From NCBI GenBank assembly GCA_016802295.1, contig JAESIW010000162.1:7534-71533 (forward strand): a stretch of DNA of 64,000 nt, given 5' to 3'. Under the pieces are notes generated by a model. The model did not search any database. It was not told the origin of the DNA and saw nothing but the letters and a program-made list of their open reading frames with translations. Shown in pieces: positions 1 to 10,129 of this stretch. The translations under genes and the position numbers were made by a program. The stretch comes from Brachionus rotundiformis (Eukaryota > Rotifera > Eurotatoria > Ploima > Brachionidae). The number at the start of each line of letters is the position of its first letter. Positions within the stretch are counted from its first letter, which is position 1.

Positions 1-181
1 GGTAGCTGGTTTGTTTGAAAAATTACGGCAAATTTGTACGTTAAGTTTAGATAAAAAAAATATTGTATTAGGAGGATTTGGTAAGATTGTGGAAATAGAT
101 GAGTCGCTTTACGCGAAAGTAAAGCATTGGAAGGGAAAAGATCTTAGACGTGGACAAGTATGGGTTTTTGGACTTGTTGAA
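1..181 (+). pseudogene. Merlin transposase fragment, cut by window edge
   Basis: These bases match 1478-1658 of the complete Merlin transposase gene base for base as far as I can read, including the first catalytic region (motif VEIDESLYAKVKH). The match stops abruptly at 181 and unrelated AT-rich sequence follows, without the inverted repeat seen at the end of the full element. It is therefore a second copy broken at its 3' side; its 5' side lies outside the window. The near identity means the two copies separated recently. Confidence 0.85.
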
Positions 182-703
182 TAATCTATCAATTCTTTTT
201 TTTTTGATATTAAAATATTCACAGATTGCTTCAAATTATCTAATTATTCCTTTTCTTGTTCATTAAATTTTTTATATTCTTTCATATCAATATTCAAATA
301 ATTTGGAAATGAATAAAAAGTTTGATTCTATGTAAAATATCTCAAAAAGAATAATTAGAACTTCATTCAATTGATATAAAGACGCGACACTTTATTTTTA
401 GCTCTAAGAGTAAGACTGTTGACATGTATTTTATAAATATTTAATTATTAAATAATATAAAGCACCACCAATTCTCATGTAAATATCTTTTAACATGGCC
501 CATGAGTTTGGATTTTTCGTCAAGGAAAACCATACTAAATTTTTGAAAGTAATTTATATATAAAGTATGTTAACAAAAAATTTTTAATAAACAATCAGAA
601 TATATCTATCGAAATTGAATAAAATCTAAAATTAGTTCAGAATTTTCCTCAAATAAATCAAATGTGATATTAAGTTAGCATAATTTAAAAAAATTTCTAA
701 TAC

Positions 704-818
704 CGGGTCTCCCAAGTTATGTGACCTATAGGTCACGAAAAATGTGACCAATTCAATATCGCTCATTTGGTGACCAACAGTGGTCATTTATTTGTGACCT
801 GTCCAATAGGTGACCAAT
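704..818 (+). repeat. Left terminal inverted repeat of Merlin element
   Basis: Begins CGGGTCTCCCAAG and pairs with 2899-3013 in reverse complement over 115 bases. It contains several GTGACC hexamers, alone and as inverted pairs around a CTATAG centre, likely transposase binding sites (inference). Confidence 0.9.
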
Positions 819-1118
819 TTATGGTCACATAAAATAGGACTTGGTCACTAAATGATTACAACGGTCACCTAATGAAGAACAATGGTCACCTAATGAAGGA
901 CAACGGTCACCTAAAAAATAACTAATGAATTACATTTTATAAATCAGACAATTAATTTTACATGTTTATCAAATAAAGATTATAATTTTTTGAAATTTTG
1001 AAAAAAACTGTTTAATGAAATTGCAATTTTGAAAAAAGATGTTTAATGAAATTGCAATTTTGAAAAAAAGCTGTTTATTTACAAAAAAAGTTTATTTGGA
1101 AAAAAGTTAAATTTTAAA

Positions 1119-2640
1119 ATGGACAAAGAAATTAAAGAATCCGAAGAATTTAAAATATTTAATATGTTGCGTGAATTGGATGCAGTGTATGGTAAACAAG
1201 TATGTACTAATACTAAATGTCCAAAGTTTCAAAAAGAAATGGAACTTAGATTCAGAGCAAGAGGAAAAAAATCATCTGATAAGCATTTGAGTTGGCGTTG
1301 TAATGGCTACAAGTGTGGTACCTATAAATCTATATGGGATGGTTCATTTTTTTCTTTGTTTAGAAAAAAAATAAATATTATTATAGGTTTAATTAAATGT
1401 TGGGCTGCTCAGCTGACTATTGTCAAAACATGTTCTATTATTAAAATGAATTTTGATGACAATGTTAGTGAAAATATGGTAGCTGGTTTGTTTGAAAAAT
1501 TACGGCAAATTTGTACGTTAAGTTTAGATAAAAAAAATATTGTATTAGGAGGATTTGGTAAGATTGTGGAAATAGATGAGTCGCTTTACGCGAAAGTAAA
1601 GCATTGGAAGGGAAAAGATCTTAGACGTGGACAAGTATGGGTTTTTGGACTTGTTGAACGAAAAACTGATAATCAATTGCCAAAATGTTATTTGCAAATC
1701 GTAAAAGATAGAGAAGCCTTAACACTATTAAGCATTATTTACGAAAAGTGTAACCGTGGAACTACTGTCTACTCTGATTGTTGGAGTAGTTACAACAAAA
1801 TATCAAATTTTAAAGATTTTAAACACCAGACTGTCAATCACAGTCTAAACTTTGTTGACCCTAATACTGGGACGTGTACCAACAAGATTGAAAGTTTGTG
1901 GAACGCTTGCAAGCATAAATTTAAGGAAATGCATGGTTGCAAACGTTCGAAAATTCAATCTTACATTGATGAGTTTGTTTGGCGGTACAACAATAACTGT
2001 GATCGCAAAGAATGTTTTAATTTGATATTAAAGGAAATTGCTCGATTTTACTCACCTGGTCAAAGGTAAAAATTAAAATTATTTTTCTTTTAATTATTAT
2101 TACTAATTAACGAATTTAAGTGCTGAGTATGAGGAGTTGATTCGTGAAGTAAATGGTGACCCGGAAGAAGAAGTTGAATTTTCATCTGATTATTCCGATA
2201 CGGAATCCGAAAGTTCAAGTTCTAATTCTGATTCAGGTTCTGTTTCAGGCTCGCTAAATGTACATTATGAAGATGATTTTAATGATGAAAATGTGGCTGA
2301 TCATCTAAATGATGTTACAATTGAAGCTTCTTGTAGTTCTAGTACTACTACTAAGACCATTCCACTAGATGTTGGTATTGATGGCACAGATGATGAGTCT
2401 GAATTAGATGTTATTGACAAAATGGACAATTTAAATATTGCTACTGCTAGCGCTAAAAACAAGTCACAAATTTATGAAAAATTGGCTAACGAAATACCTG
2501 AATGTTCAAAAGAAACTCAGGATGTAATCAAGAAGAAATTAAGCGGCAAAAAGAATCCTATTTTATGTGAATTATGTGGAGAATATATGGATGGTGAGGC
2601 AGGAATAAAGATACACAAAAGTAGAAAACATAAAAATTAA
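1119..2640 (+). CDS. Merlin transposase with acidic, C2H2-finger C-terminal tail (spliced)
   Basis: Two exons, 1119-2065 and 2121-2640, give 488 residues. Residues about 25-75 hold a zinc-ribbon-like region (CTNTKC … WRCNGYKC) typical of the ISXO2/IS1595 transposase group. The DDE-type core follows: VEIDES near residue 150, YSDCWSSY near 220, and NFVDPNTG…NKIESLW near 245-260, the expected catalytic signature. Exon 1 alone would stop at SPGQR, but a 55-base GT..AG intron joins it in frame to AEYEELIREV and a Ser/Glu/Asp-rich stretch ending in a finger, CELCGEYMDG…H-x4-H (C-x2-C-x12-H-x4-H). The tail is not part of the classical family and may add DNA or protein binding. No stops or frameshifts are seen, so the protein could be active. 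The joined reading is inferred from splice borders and phase. Confidence 0.82.
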
Positions 2641-2898
2641 GATATTTATTACTTTAGATTTTTGAACTTAAAACTTAAAAATATTGAAAAAAATTTAAAC
2701 GGTTAAATAATAGTAAAAATTGAAACAATAAAAATTAATAAACATTTTCTAAATTTTCTGGTCCCTTTAAAAATTAAGTGGTCACATAAATAATTTTATT
2801 GGTCACATAATGATGTACGTGGTCACATAATGAGTTAATTGGTCACATAATTAACCTCTTGGTCACTTATTGAATCAACTTAAATTATTTGTTAAAAT

Positions 2899-3013
2899 AT
2901 TGGTCACCTATTGCACAGGTCACAAATAAATGACCACTGTTGGTCACCAAATGAGCGATATTGAATTGGTCACATTTTTCGTGACCTATAGGTCACATAA
3001 CTTGGGAGACCCG
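2899..3013 (-). repeat. Right terminal inverted repeat of Merlin element
   Basis: Reverse complement of 704-818. Its outer end (…GGGAGACCCG) is directly joined to the first base of the next inverted-repeat element at 3014. Confidence 0.9.
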
Positions 3014-3132
3014 TATTTGCTATGAAACAAAAAAATGCACGTTTTTGAATTCACGTTCTTTTTTTTGAACGGTATAAAAGCCGTTCATTTGAACAAAATT
3101 TAATTAAATTTAGAAAAAAAAACGTTCCATTC
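3014..3132 (+). repeat. Left terminal inverted repeat of second element
   Basis: Pairs with 5239-5357 with only a few mismatches (for example in the stretch around 3043-3060). Confidence 0.85.
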
Positions 3133-3214
3133 TCCGTTCCCGACCCGTTCCAGTTCCAAAAAATTTTTAAGGATATAGAATTTTTTTATTTATAATTTTT
3201 TAAATTTATAAGTT

Positions 3215-3660
3215 TTAATGTTCAACCCAATTTCGTTTTTTTTCATTTACTAATTTTAAAACTTTTTTAATATGGTTTATATATTTTTTACATTTTTCTT
3301 CATTTAAACTTCTTTCAAAGCTTCTAATTGCTCTTATGAGTTCTTTTTCACTCTTACATTGTTTTTTTCTTACAAAGTCTTTCAGTTCATGCAAAAGCAG
3401 TTCCATAGTATTAAATTCTGGAGATTGTGGTGAAGTTCTTATCTCTTAGAATTTTAAAAATGTTTATTTTTTAATTTTTTGAATTTACCCCAGACTATAT
3501 TTGTTTCCTCTAAGAATTGTGTACATCTCCGCGATTAATGTTTTGGATCATTGTCCTGTATGAGGAATACCGAACCTGAATAATTTTTATCTACGTACGG
3601 ACAAAGATAATTTAATTAGTTTTCGTAAAATAGTTCATTTTTATTTAAATCCAAAAATAA
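3215..3660 (-). pseudogene. Tc1/mariner-type transposase, C-terminal remnant
   Basis: Read on the minus strand, the translation runs YLCPYVDKNYSGSVFLIQ then DNDPKH, a stop codon, and further on PQSPEFNTMELLLHELKD, ending in a basic tail (NEKKRNWVEH) and a stop near 3215. DNDPKH and the PxxSPExNxxE block are the second and third catalytic regions of Tc1/mariner DDE transposases. In-frame stops (after DNDPKH and again upstream near 3620) and the missing N-terminal half show it is dead. It lies just inside the left repeat of the 3014-5357 element. Confidence 0.75.
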
Positions 3661-3703
3661 AAAATTAAATGGTTTAGATTAAAATAAATACCGAAAAAAA
3701 AGG

Positions 3704-5056
3704 ATGGTACCAAAAAGAAAATTTAATGTTCAATGTATCGAAATTATGGTTTTCAGGGAGCAATCAAACATTCAAAAAGCAACCAAAGCGATCTAAAAAT
3801 ACTTAGGAACCATTCGTCATGTACCATTATGTGACATTGATGATTATGAAAAGTTTGATGAGGTTGGTTCACTTAATTTTTTCATTCTAATTAACTCATA
3901 AAATCTTTTAGATGGAAGTGAGGCAGTCAGTCAAATATAACATCATATTAGGCAAAATAAAGTATTCGCTTTTGGCCGAGTTCAGGTCAAAAGAAATTTT
4001 CAATTCAGTTCCGGGAGAAATTTTTCGCGAGCTTGAATTATCAAGAACCCTTGAAGAAACAGTCTCACTGGAAATTGAGATTGAAAAAGAAGAGACGACT
4101 CAAATTGTAGAAGAAACCCAAATTGAGATTAGCGCTGCCCGAAGCAATGTGAAGTCCTCAATTCACGTGACACCGATCGACGACAACCCTCCACCAATTC
4201 GTTTATCCAAATCGTTCGATGGATTATCGCTAACAGAAACAACTGCCTGGACTAAAGCGAAAAACCTCGAAAACATCGATAGAAATTTTAAAATTTTTTC
4301 TTAGAAACTCTTAGAAATAAAAAACAAGGTAAAATTAACTTTTATAAGAAAATTAATTTCCATATAATTTTAAGGAATCGATTGAGATCTGTAAAAGACT
4401 GGACACTATAATCGAAAATCAGAAGAGTTCAATAGCAGCTACAAACACTTTAAATAATACTCTTCAAAATTTAATACCACTTTCAAAAGAAGTAAAATGT
4501 TTTATCTTTTAAAAAATCTTATTCTATCTATCTATATCTATTTATAGAAGACAAATATTAATAATACATCTGTGTTTTCAACTTCTGAGGTCGAACCTCA
4601 GACAAATGTACCTTCAACTTCAAGGCAAAGCGTCGAAACAAGCGTGAAAAAAAATGATGTCCAGTTAAAAAAAGTAATTTAATAGAAAATTAAAAATAAA
4701 CACTAATTATTCAAAAAATGAAGGATAACGTCCCTAAAAAATACTTCAAAAATTATCTAATAGATCAAATAGAAGATGAAATAACCAAAAAGATAAATAC
4801 CTTGGAATTGACGAGCTTAAGAAACTACATATGGATTCAATTCAGAGGATTAAAGGTAAAAATATTGAAAATTATAAAATAAATAAATTTTTTCGAAAAT
4901 TTTGACTAAATAAGCTTTTTTAAAAAAGATAATTTAGTGAATGAATGCATTCTGAAAAGAGTCCTATATTGGAAAAGTATGTGGAATTACGCCGTTAATT
5001 CACGTAAAAAGGATCGCTTTAACCAAAAAAGAAAAAATAAAAAAATAAACTTTTAA
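3704..5056 (+). pseudogene. Decayed multi-exon gene inside TIR element, function unknown
   Basis: An ATG at 3704 opens MVPKRKFNVQCIEIMVFREQ, hits one in-frame stop, then continues as RHVPLCDIDDYEKFDE to a splice donor at 3863. The next exon starts at 3912 (MEVRQSVKYNIILGKIKY) and encodes a Glu/Thr-rich acidic region. Downstream exon-like blocks with plausible borders read ESIEICKRLDTIIENQKS (from about 4373), KTNINNTSVFSTSEVEPQ (from about 4549), KKYFKNYLIDQIEDEITK (about 4735-4855) and a basic end KDRFNQKRKNKK before a stop at 5056. I do not recognise the family. It may be an accessory protein of the element or captured host sequence. Confidence 0.4.
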
Positions 5057-5238
5057 ATTAGATTTTTTTTTTAATAAAAAATATTAAACAAAAAAATCTT
5101 TAAATTAAATGAAAATTTAAAATAGAAAATTATTAATAAAGAAAAATATTAAAAATATAATAAATAGGAACCTGTCGGGAACGGAGTATGGAACGTCGAA
5201 TTGAACTGGAACGGGTCGGGAACGGAGTATGGAACGGT

Positions 5239-5357
5239 GAATGGAACGTTTTTTTTTCTAAATTTAATTAAATTTTGTTCAAATGAACGGCTTTTATACC
5301 GTTCAAAAAAAAGAATGTGTATTCAAGAACGTGCATTTTTTTGTTTCATAGCAAATA
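5239..5357 (-). repeat. Right terminal inverted repeat of second element
   Basis: Reverse complement of 3014-3132; ends in GTTTCATAGCAAATA. Confidence 0.85.
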
Positions 5358-5899
5358 CAACTACTTTATATTAAGAAAATTACAGATTCATTTCTCAATA
5401 TTCTGGAATTAAGACAAATTTCAAATCTTAAGTTTTTATTATGGAGTTTTTTATTTAGAAATAAAAATTTAATTTTAATTATTGTGCTCTTTATAAAAAT
5501 GACTTACAAAATAAATATTTCTTGATTAATAAGAAATAAAATAATAACTTAATCTGTTCTTGGCAAACATTTTTTTTACAAAAAAGGAAAAAATTTAATT
5601 ATGATTTTATTGTTTGATCAATGTTTATTATTATTTGGTTAATCAATATTCTTTTCTAATTGTACAACAGTAAAAAAAAAAGGAATAAATTAGTTTACAT
5701 TTAAATACTACTTAAAAAAATATGTATAATAAAAAAGTAAATCAACAATTATAAATTTTTATCAAAAGTCTTACTGTATACAACAAAATCTAATTTGTTG
5801 TTTTTTTTATAATTTTTTAAAATTAATTTTTCATTTTTAATTATTATTGTAATGATAAAACAATAAAAAATAATAGATAGTAATAAGTTGAATTTTTTA
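5358..5899. other. AT-rich intergenic DNA
   Basis: No open frame, repeat border or RNA gene seen. Confidence 0.5.
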
Positions 5900-7080
5900 C
5901 AAAACTAGTAAAAATTGGGTCGTATTTATTCGGGCTCATCCAGTTACTGAAATGGGCTCATTACACATTAACACTAATTACTAAGTTGGTCTCATAATTT
6001 AATTAAAATGAATAATTATTTACTTATTCTATAATAATGATTACTATTCATGTCCTCAACTCATTTTCGGTCTCAATTATTACTTAAATGAACTTATTAA
6101 TTACTGATATAATATACACAAATTAATTAAAGTGTCCTCAACTCATTTTTGGTCTCAATTATTACTTTAATTATTAATTAAATATGCTATATAAGAAAAA
6201 AAAATTATTTTTTCCATATCTCTATTTTCAAACTAATTAAAATAATTAAAATATAACCTTAACATGACTGAATTACAAGATAGTGAGTTAAATTTAAGAT
6301 CAATTCAACAATATGAATCTGATGAATCTGAAACAGATGATCAAGAAAGTCTCCCAGTAATCAAACAAAAGAAAAACTGGTTGGTTAAAAGATTAAAAGA
6401 AAATACAACATGGTCATATAAGAGGCCATACAGCGCAGCTATATGTTTTTTATACAATAGCCACAATCAAGCAGTTATAATGTTCAAAACCACTAATGAA
6501 CACAATCATGATGAGATCAATCAAAATTCAAGCAAAAAAAGCATCAATGAATCAACTAAACAAGAAATTCAACGCCTTCTTGCTCAAAATCCACTAATGA
6601 CTCCAAAATTTATACTAACAACATTGACCGAATTGACTAAAACAAAAGAAAGAATAAATGTTCCAACTGATAAACAGTTATACAATTACCTACAACATCA
6701 AAAGAAAGGTTCGAATGCAAAATTGATGATGATGAAGATGGTACAATTCAATTTCCAGAAGATATTAATATCAGTATTCGTTCGCTCTCTTTCCGAATTT
6801 TCGTTACCACTCCAAGATTAATGACGTTAGTTTCAGATGCCAAATACATTCAAGTTATTTTTTTATTAATTTTTTTACTAATTTTCTCAAAATATGATTT
6901 TTTTATATTCATTTAAAAAATAAATAAATATTAAAATAAAAATTGATACCGTTTAAGTAATTTCGTAGCCCTTATTTAGTAATTTTAGAGGCCAAAAATA
7001 ATTGAAAAATGAGTCCAAAGTAGTAATTATATATTCCATAATTAAATAACTATTGAGTCCAAAATAATTATCAATAATAA
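5900..7080 (+). mobile_element. Truncated MULE-type transposon
   Basis: Contains the N-terminal part of a MULE transposase (6264-6880). Flanks carry repeated short motifs: two copies of GTCCTCAACTCATTTT near 6050 and 6133, and on the other side GAGTCCAAA motifs near 7013 and 7055 in opposite sense, suggesting degenerate subterminal inverted repeats. The exact ends are uncertain; the right border is placed where the EGF gene frame opens. Confidence 0.5.
6264..6880 (+). pseudogene. MULE transposase, N-terminal part only
   Basis: Starts MTELQDSELNLRSIQQYE and continues with a FLYWCH/FAR1-like zinc-finger region (CFLYNSHNQAVIMFK then EHNHDE), then a helical region. A frameshift near 6715 moves the reading to FECKIDDDEDGTIQFPED and FRIFVTTPRLMTLVSDAK, the block that in MULE transposases lies just before the first catalytic Asp (HADATYK in the copy at 11623). 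The catalytic domain itself is absent. It is related to, but clearly different from, the copies at 10.6-12.7 kb. Confidence 0.7.
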
Positions 7081-8406
7081 GTCAATGCTTCATTGAAAAA
7101 TATCAGCTGCAAACATTATAGGTTCAAAAATGAGCTATTTGTGTCATCCTCTAATTTAGAAAATGAAGTTTTCTCCACAAATGATGCTGACATAAATACT
7201 ATTGAAATATTAAATAAGGATATATTTGTAACAGGTGATGATGAAGGTAGAGTAAAATTTTTTAGCAGTGTTAACATTAGTTGTTTGAATGTGATTTTCT
7301 TTGGAACTGCAAAAAGTATAAATGCATTAATTAATTTAAACAAATCACAGAGTTATTTTGAGATTAATGGTAACAAAAACCAAGGGATTATGACAACAGA
7401 TTCTCAAACAACATTGGTAACAACTGAACCACAAACATCAACATTGAATGAATATTGGACTTCTGTGATAAATAAGATAACATCAGAGGAAATTAAATTT
7501 AACCAAAAATCTGACACAACAATGGTAAATAGAATATCTTTTTCAAAAGAATTAGCTTCAACAGCAATGATAATCAAAGAAGTAACAATATTGAATTCAA
7601 AAGATTCAAGTCAAATTCCAACTTTAAGAACATCATCAATTGGAACTAAATCAGAGTCAACTGAATCATTGATCAAAATGGGCACTAGTTCGACAGAAAT
7701 GGTAATGACTAGTTTTGAGCAAACAACAAAACTTCGGATTAATCAATTAATTGACAAAATTTCTAGTTTAGTTAACTTGAGAAATTTACCATTTGATATA
7801 CAATTTAATATGGATTCTTTGGACATTGGTTTAATAACAGACTTGAGTACACTCAACTTGGACATGAATGATTGTTTGACAAATTGCTCTGGAAATGGCA
7901 AGTGTAAACTAACCAGTATGTTTAAATTTATATGTGAATGCTTCAGCAATTACGCTGGATCGAAATGTAGCATCAATACCCTTGCTTGCCATTCGAATCC
8001 ATGTCGGAACAATGGCACTTGTAAAAACGATGTTGAAAACAAGAGCTACAAGTGCGTTTGTTTTTCTTTTGAAAATTCATCAAGTTTGTTTTATGGTCGA
8101 AATTGTGAGAAAAAGGTAGATGTGTGCCAAAACGAGACATGTTCTGGCAATGGCGTTTGCTACGATGCTGGTTTTGAACTAAAATGTAAATGCTTTAGCA
8201 AATATTCAGGCGAAAAATGCCAAATAGAATCAGAGGAAATAAAGGTGATCAAGGCTGTTATCAGTACTTCATCAATTATAGCAATGTGTATAATTTTACT
8301 TTTATTTTTAATAATCATTGCCTGTGATATTTCCAGTATGTTTTGCAAAAAGGAAAAGAAAAAAATCTATGTGAAAAAAGAAACCCAACTCAAATATTAC
8401 TCATAA
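7081..8406 (+). CDS. EGF-domain type I membrane protein, 5' end missing
   Basis: The frame is open from 7081 without a start codon and runs 441 codons. The first 60 residues look like the last blade of a beta-propeller (motif DIFVTGDDEGRVKFF). A Ser/Thr-rich linker with many TT and TS pairs follows (about residues 95-220). Three EGF-like modules follow (cores CSGNGKC, CRNNGTC and CSGNGVC, each with C-x-C…C endings), then one transmembrane helix (about 395-420, ISTSSIIAMCIILLLF) and a short Lys-rich tail. Such mucin-EGF-TM proteins act at the cell surface or in the matrix. No signal peptide is present. The gene begins exactly where the MULE remnant ends, so insertion or rearrangement has probably removed the promoter and first exons. 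Confidence 0.65.
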   Translation, partial: VNASLKNISCKHYRFKNELFVSSSNLENEVFSTNDADINTIEILNKDIFVTGDDEGRVKFFSSVNISCLNVIFFGTAKSINALINLNKSQSYFEINGNKNQGIMTTDSQTTLVTTEPQTSTLNEYWTSVINKITSEEIKFNQKSDTTMVNRISFSKELASTAMIIKEVTILNSKDSSQIPTLRTSSIGTKSESTESLIKMGTSSTEMVMTSFEQTTKLRINQLIDKISSLVNLRNLPFDIQFNMDSLDIGLITDLSTLNLDMNDCLTNCSGNGKCKLTSMFKFICECFSNYAGSKCSINTLACHSNPCRNNGTCKNDVENKSYKCVCFSFENSSSLFYGRNCEKKVDVCQNETCSGNGVCYDAGFELKCKCFSKYSGEKCQIESEEIKVIKAVISTSSIIAMCIILLLFLIIIACDISSMFCKKEKKKIYVKKETQLKYYS

Positions 8407-9130
8407 AAAAAAAACAAAATTGATTTTTCAAAATTTTACTTTTTGAATTCAAAATGATTAAATTAAAAGCAGATAAATAAATAAAATTTTATATTTGTCC
8501 TGTAATTTTTTTACCTTGAAGTATTAAGAGTTTTTTTCTAAATTTTTTGGACTCTATAAGATACAAGAGTCAAAGTCCAAATTTTTGTATCTATTATATA
8601 ATGATTGAAATGAATTATATTAATGAATTGTGTCAAGAATGAAAGGCCTTGGTCGAGAGTGAAAAAGAATGGAGCGCCAGAATGAAGATGATAGTGGAAA
8701 AAAACGAATGCTTTTAGACCAAACTCAATTTGGAACTGTTGAGAAAATATTTGCCCAATTTCGACCAGTTGTTCAACAACTTTTGATTCATCATAGATCA
8801 TATTGGTATATTTCAAGTAAGTTTGAATCTAATGGACCTGGAGCAAAAATAGATGGACTTGTCGCTGAAATTGGAGGCTGGTAACCTTTACTTGTGCAGT
8901 ATATCACTGAGATCAAGTAAAGGAACAACTTTGGGATGATTGGTGACAGGCTGAGGCCTGAGGTGGCGCGCTACCTCGACCAGTTGATGCCGATTCCGGA
9001 TTTTCTGGCCCTATTGGTGCCTTTTTTTCAGCTTGTCCTTAGCTCTAGCGAAATGGTCTAGCTCGATGCAGACTTGATATATTTGTGTTTGATAATGAAG
9101 ATGGCACCTTTTGGAGACTGTTTTGCTCAA
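8407..9130. other. Intergenic DNA with a GC-richer island of unknown origin
   Basis: Mostly AT-rich, but 8935-9075 is much richer in G and C than the rest of this region. A 71-codon plus frame at 8669-8884 (MERQNEDDSGKKRMLLDQ…) and a short one starting near 8937 (MIGDRLRPEVARYLDQL) are possible exon remnants. I cannot assign either to a family. Confidence 0.3.
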
Positions 9131-9929
9131 CTTTTTTTGTAAAATTTAATTTGTTTTGATAATATTAAAAATGATCTATGTGATCCTTGTGATACTGATA
9201 GTTAAAATTTTCTAAAATTAAATTGAATATGCATTTTTTTTAAATTTCTGATTAATGAGTCAAATAATTTGTTAAAGTGTTTAAAATTAAAGCAAATATT
9301 CATAAAGTTAATAAATTTTGAGAAAAATAAAGAATTTTAGTGCCAACTTTTTTAGAAATTTGTAAAGTTGAAACATTTGCTGAGCTTCGAAGTTTAATTT
9401 AAAGATTAAAGCAACCTAAACCAATTTTTTTTTGTTCTGAACTTATAGAGGCAATTTAATTATCTTAAATTATCAAATATGCTAAAAGTAATTTAACTAT
9501 TAAAAAATTAATTAGAAAAATATTAATCAACCAAATTATAAAATTAAATAAGGACAAGAAATGTTTTTTTTAATTCTACTAAAGTAACATTTTTAATTAA
9601 AAAAAAATATTTTAAATAAAAATTAGAATTGCATCTTGAAATTTTTTAAATTTTCTTTTTTAATTTTGAGCAAGATTGAACAAAATGAAAATGAGAAAAA
9701 TTTTCACTTTGCCTTTCATTACATCTATCATCCCTTAATTCATTTTCACTTAAAATATCAACTTTAGTATATAAATTTAATTTTAAACAATAGTAGTAAA
9801 TTAAATTTTAAATTGTTTATATTTTGTATTTTGATTTACTAAAAATTAAAATTGAAAAAAGTCAAGAATTCAACTTAATAATTTAAAATATAAAATATAT
9901 ATTAATTTTCTAAAAGTCAAACTTTTCCC
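9131..9929. other. AT-rich intergenic DNA
   Basis: Long runs of A and T; nothing gene-like seen on either strand. Confidence 0.5.
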
Positions 9930-10085
9930 ATATGTTTGGTCATTTGTTTATGTCTTGCAATTCTGCTAAAAATTTTCTCACAGGTCTCTGTACCAAATTT
10001 GGACAAATCTGGATAATTTTTAGCACAATGCTTCTCATAACACACTTCCAGTATGATTCCCAATATGAAAATTTTATAATTCCGA
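9930..10085 (-). pseudogene. Possible KDZ-type transposase scrap
   Basis: On the minus strand one frame reads HCAKNYPDLSKFGTETCEKI and, after a frameshift, ARHKQMTKHMGKV. The spacing of YPDL, FxTxxCE and a basic KHMTKHM block resembles the end of Kyakuja-Dileera-Zisupton transposases. The piece is short and frameshifted, so the family call is tentative. Confidence 0.4.
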
Positions 10086-10129
10086 ACGACGATTTATTAT
10101 TTTTTTACTAAAGTTACCGTAATGCCTTG

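Larger units (their letters stand above)
704..3013 (+). mobile_element. Merlin-superfamily DNA transposon, structurally complete
   Basis: A 2310-base element bounded by 115-base inverted repeats (704-818 and 2899-3013) that differ by about one base. It encodes one spliced transposase (1119-2640). Both ends carry many copies of GTGACC/GGTCAC, continuing inward from the repeats to about 915 and 2757. Merlin elements are eukaryotic relatives of IS1016/IS1595-type insertion sequences and normally make 8-9 bp target duplications; no matching duplication is visible here (left flank ends in tctaatac, right flank begins tatttgct). Confidence 0.85.
3014..5357. mobile_element. Decayed TIR element holding a Tc1/mariner relic and a spliced accessory gene
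   Basis: About 2.34 kb bounded by 119-base inverted repeats (3014-3132, 5239-5357) starting TATTTGCTATGAAAC. Inward of the repeats, GGAACGGGTCGGGAACGG-like motifs occur once on the left and twice on the right. Inside are a minus-strand Tc1/mariner transposase remnant next to the left end and a plus-strand multi-exon gene remnant. Whether the Tc1 gene belongs to the element or inserted into it cannot be decided by eye. Confidence 0.7.

Noticed and set aside
2137..2640. Separate accessory gene in the Merlin element
   Set aside because: The frame has no ATG at its start and joins in phase to the transposase through a 55-base intron, so it is better read as its C-terminal part.
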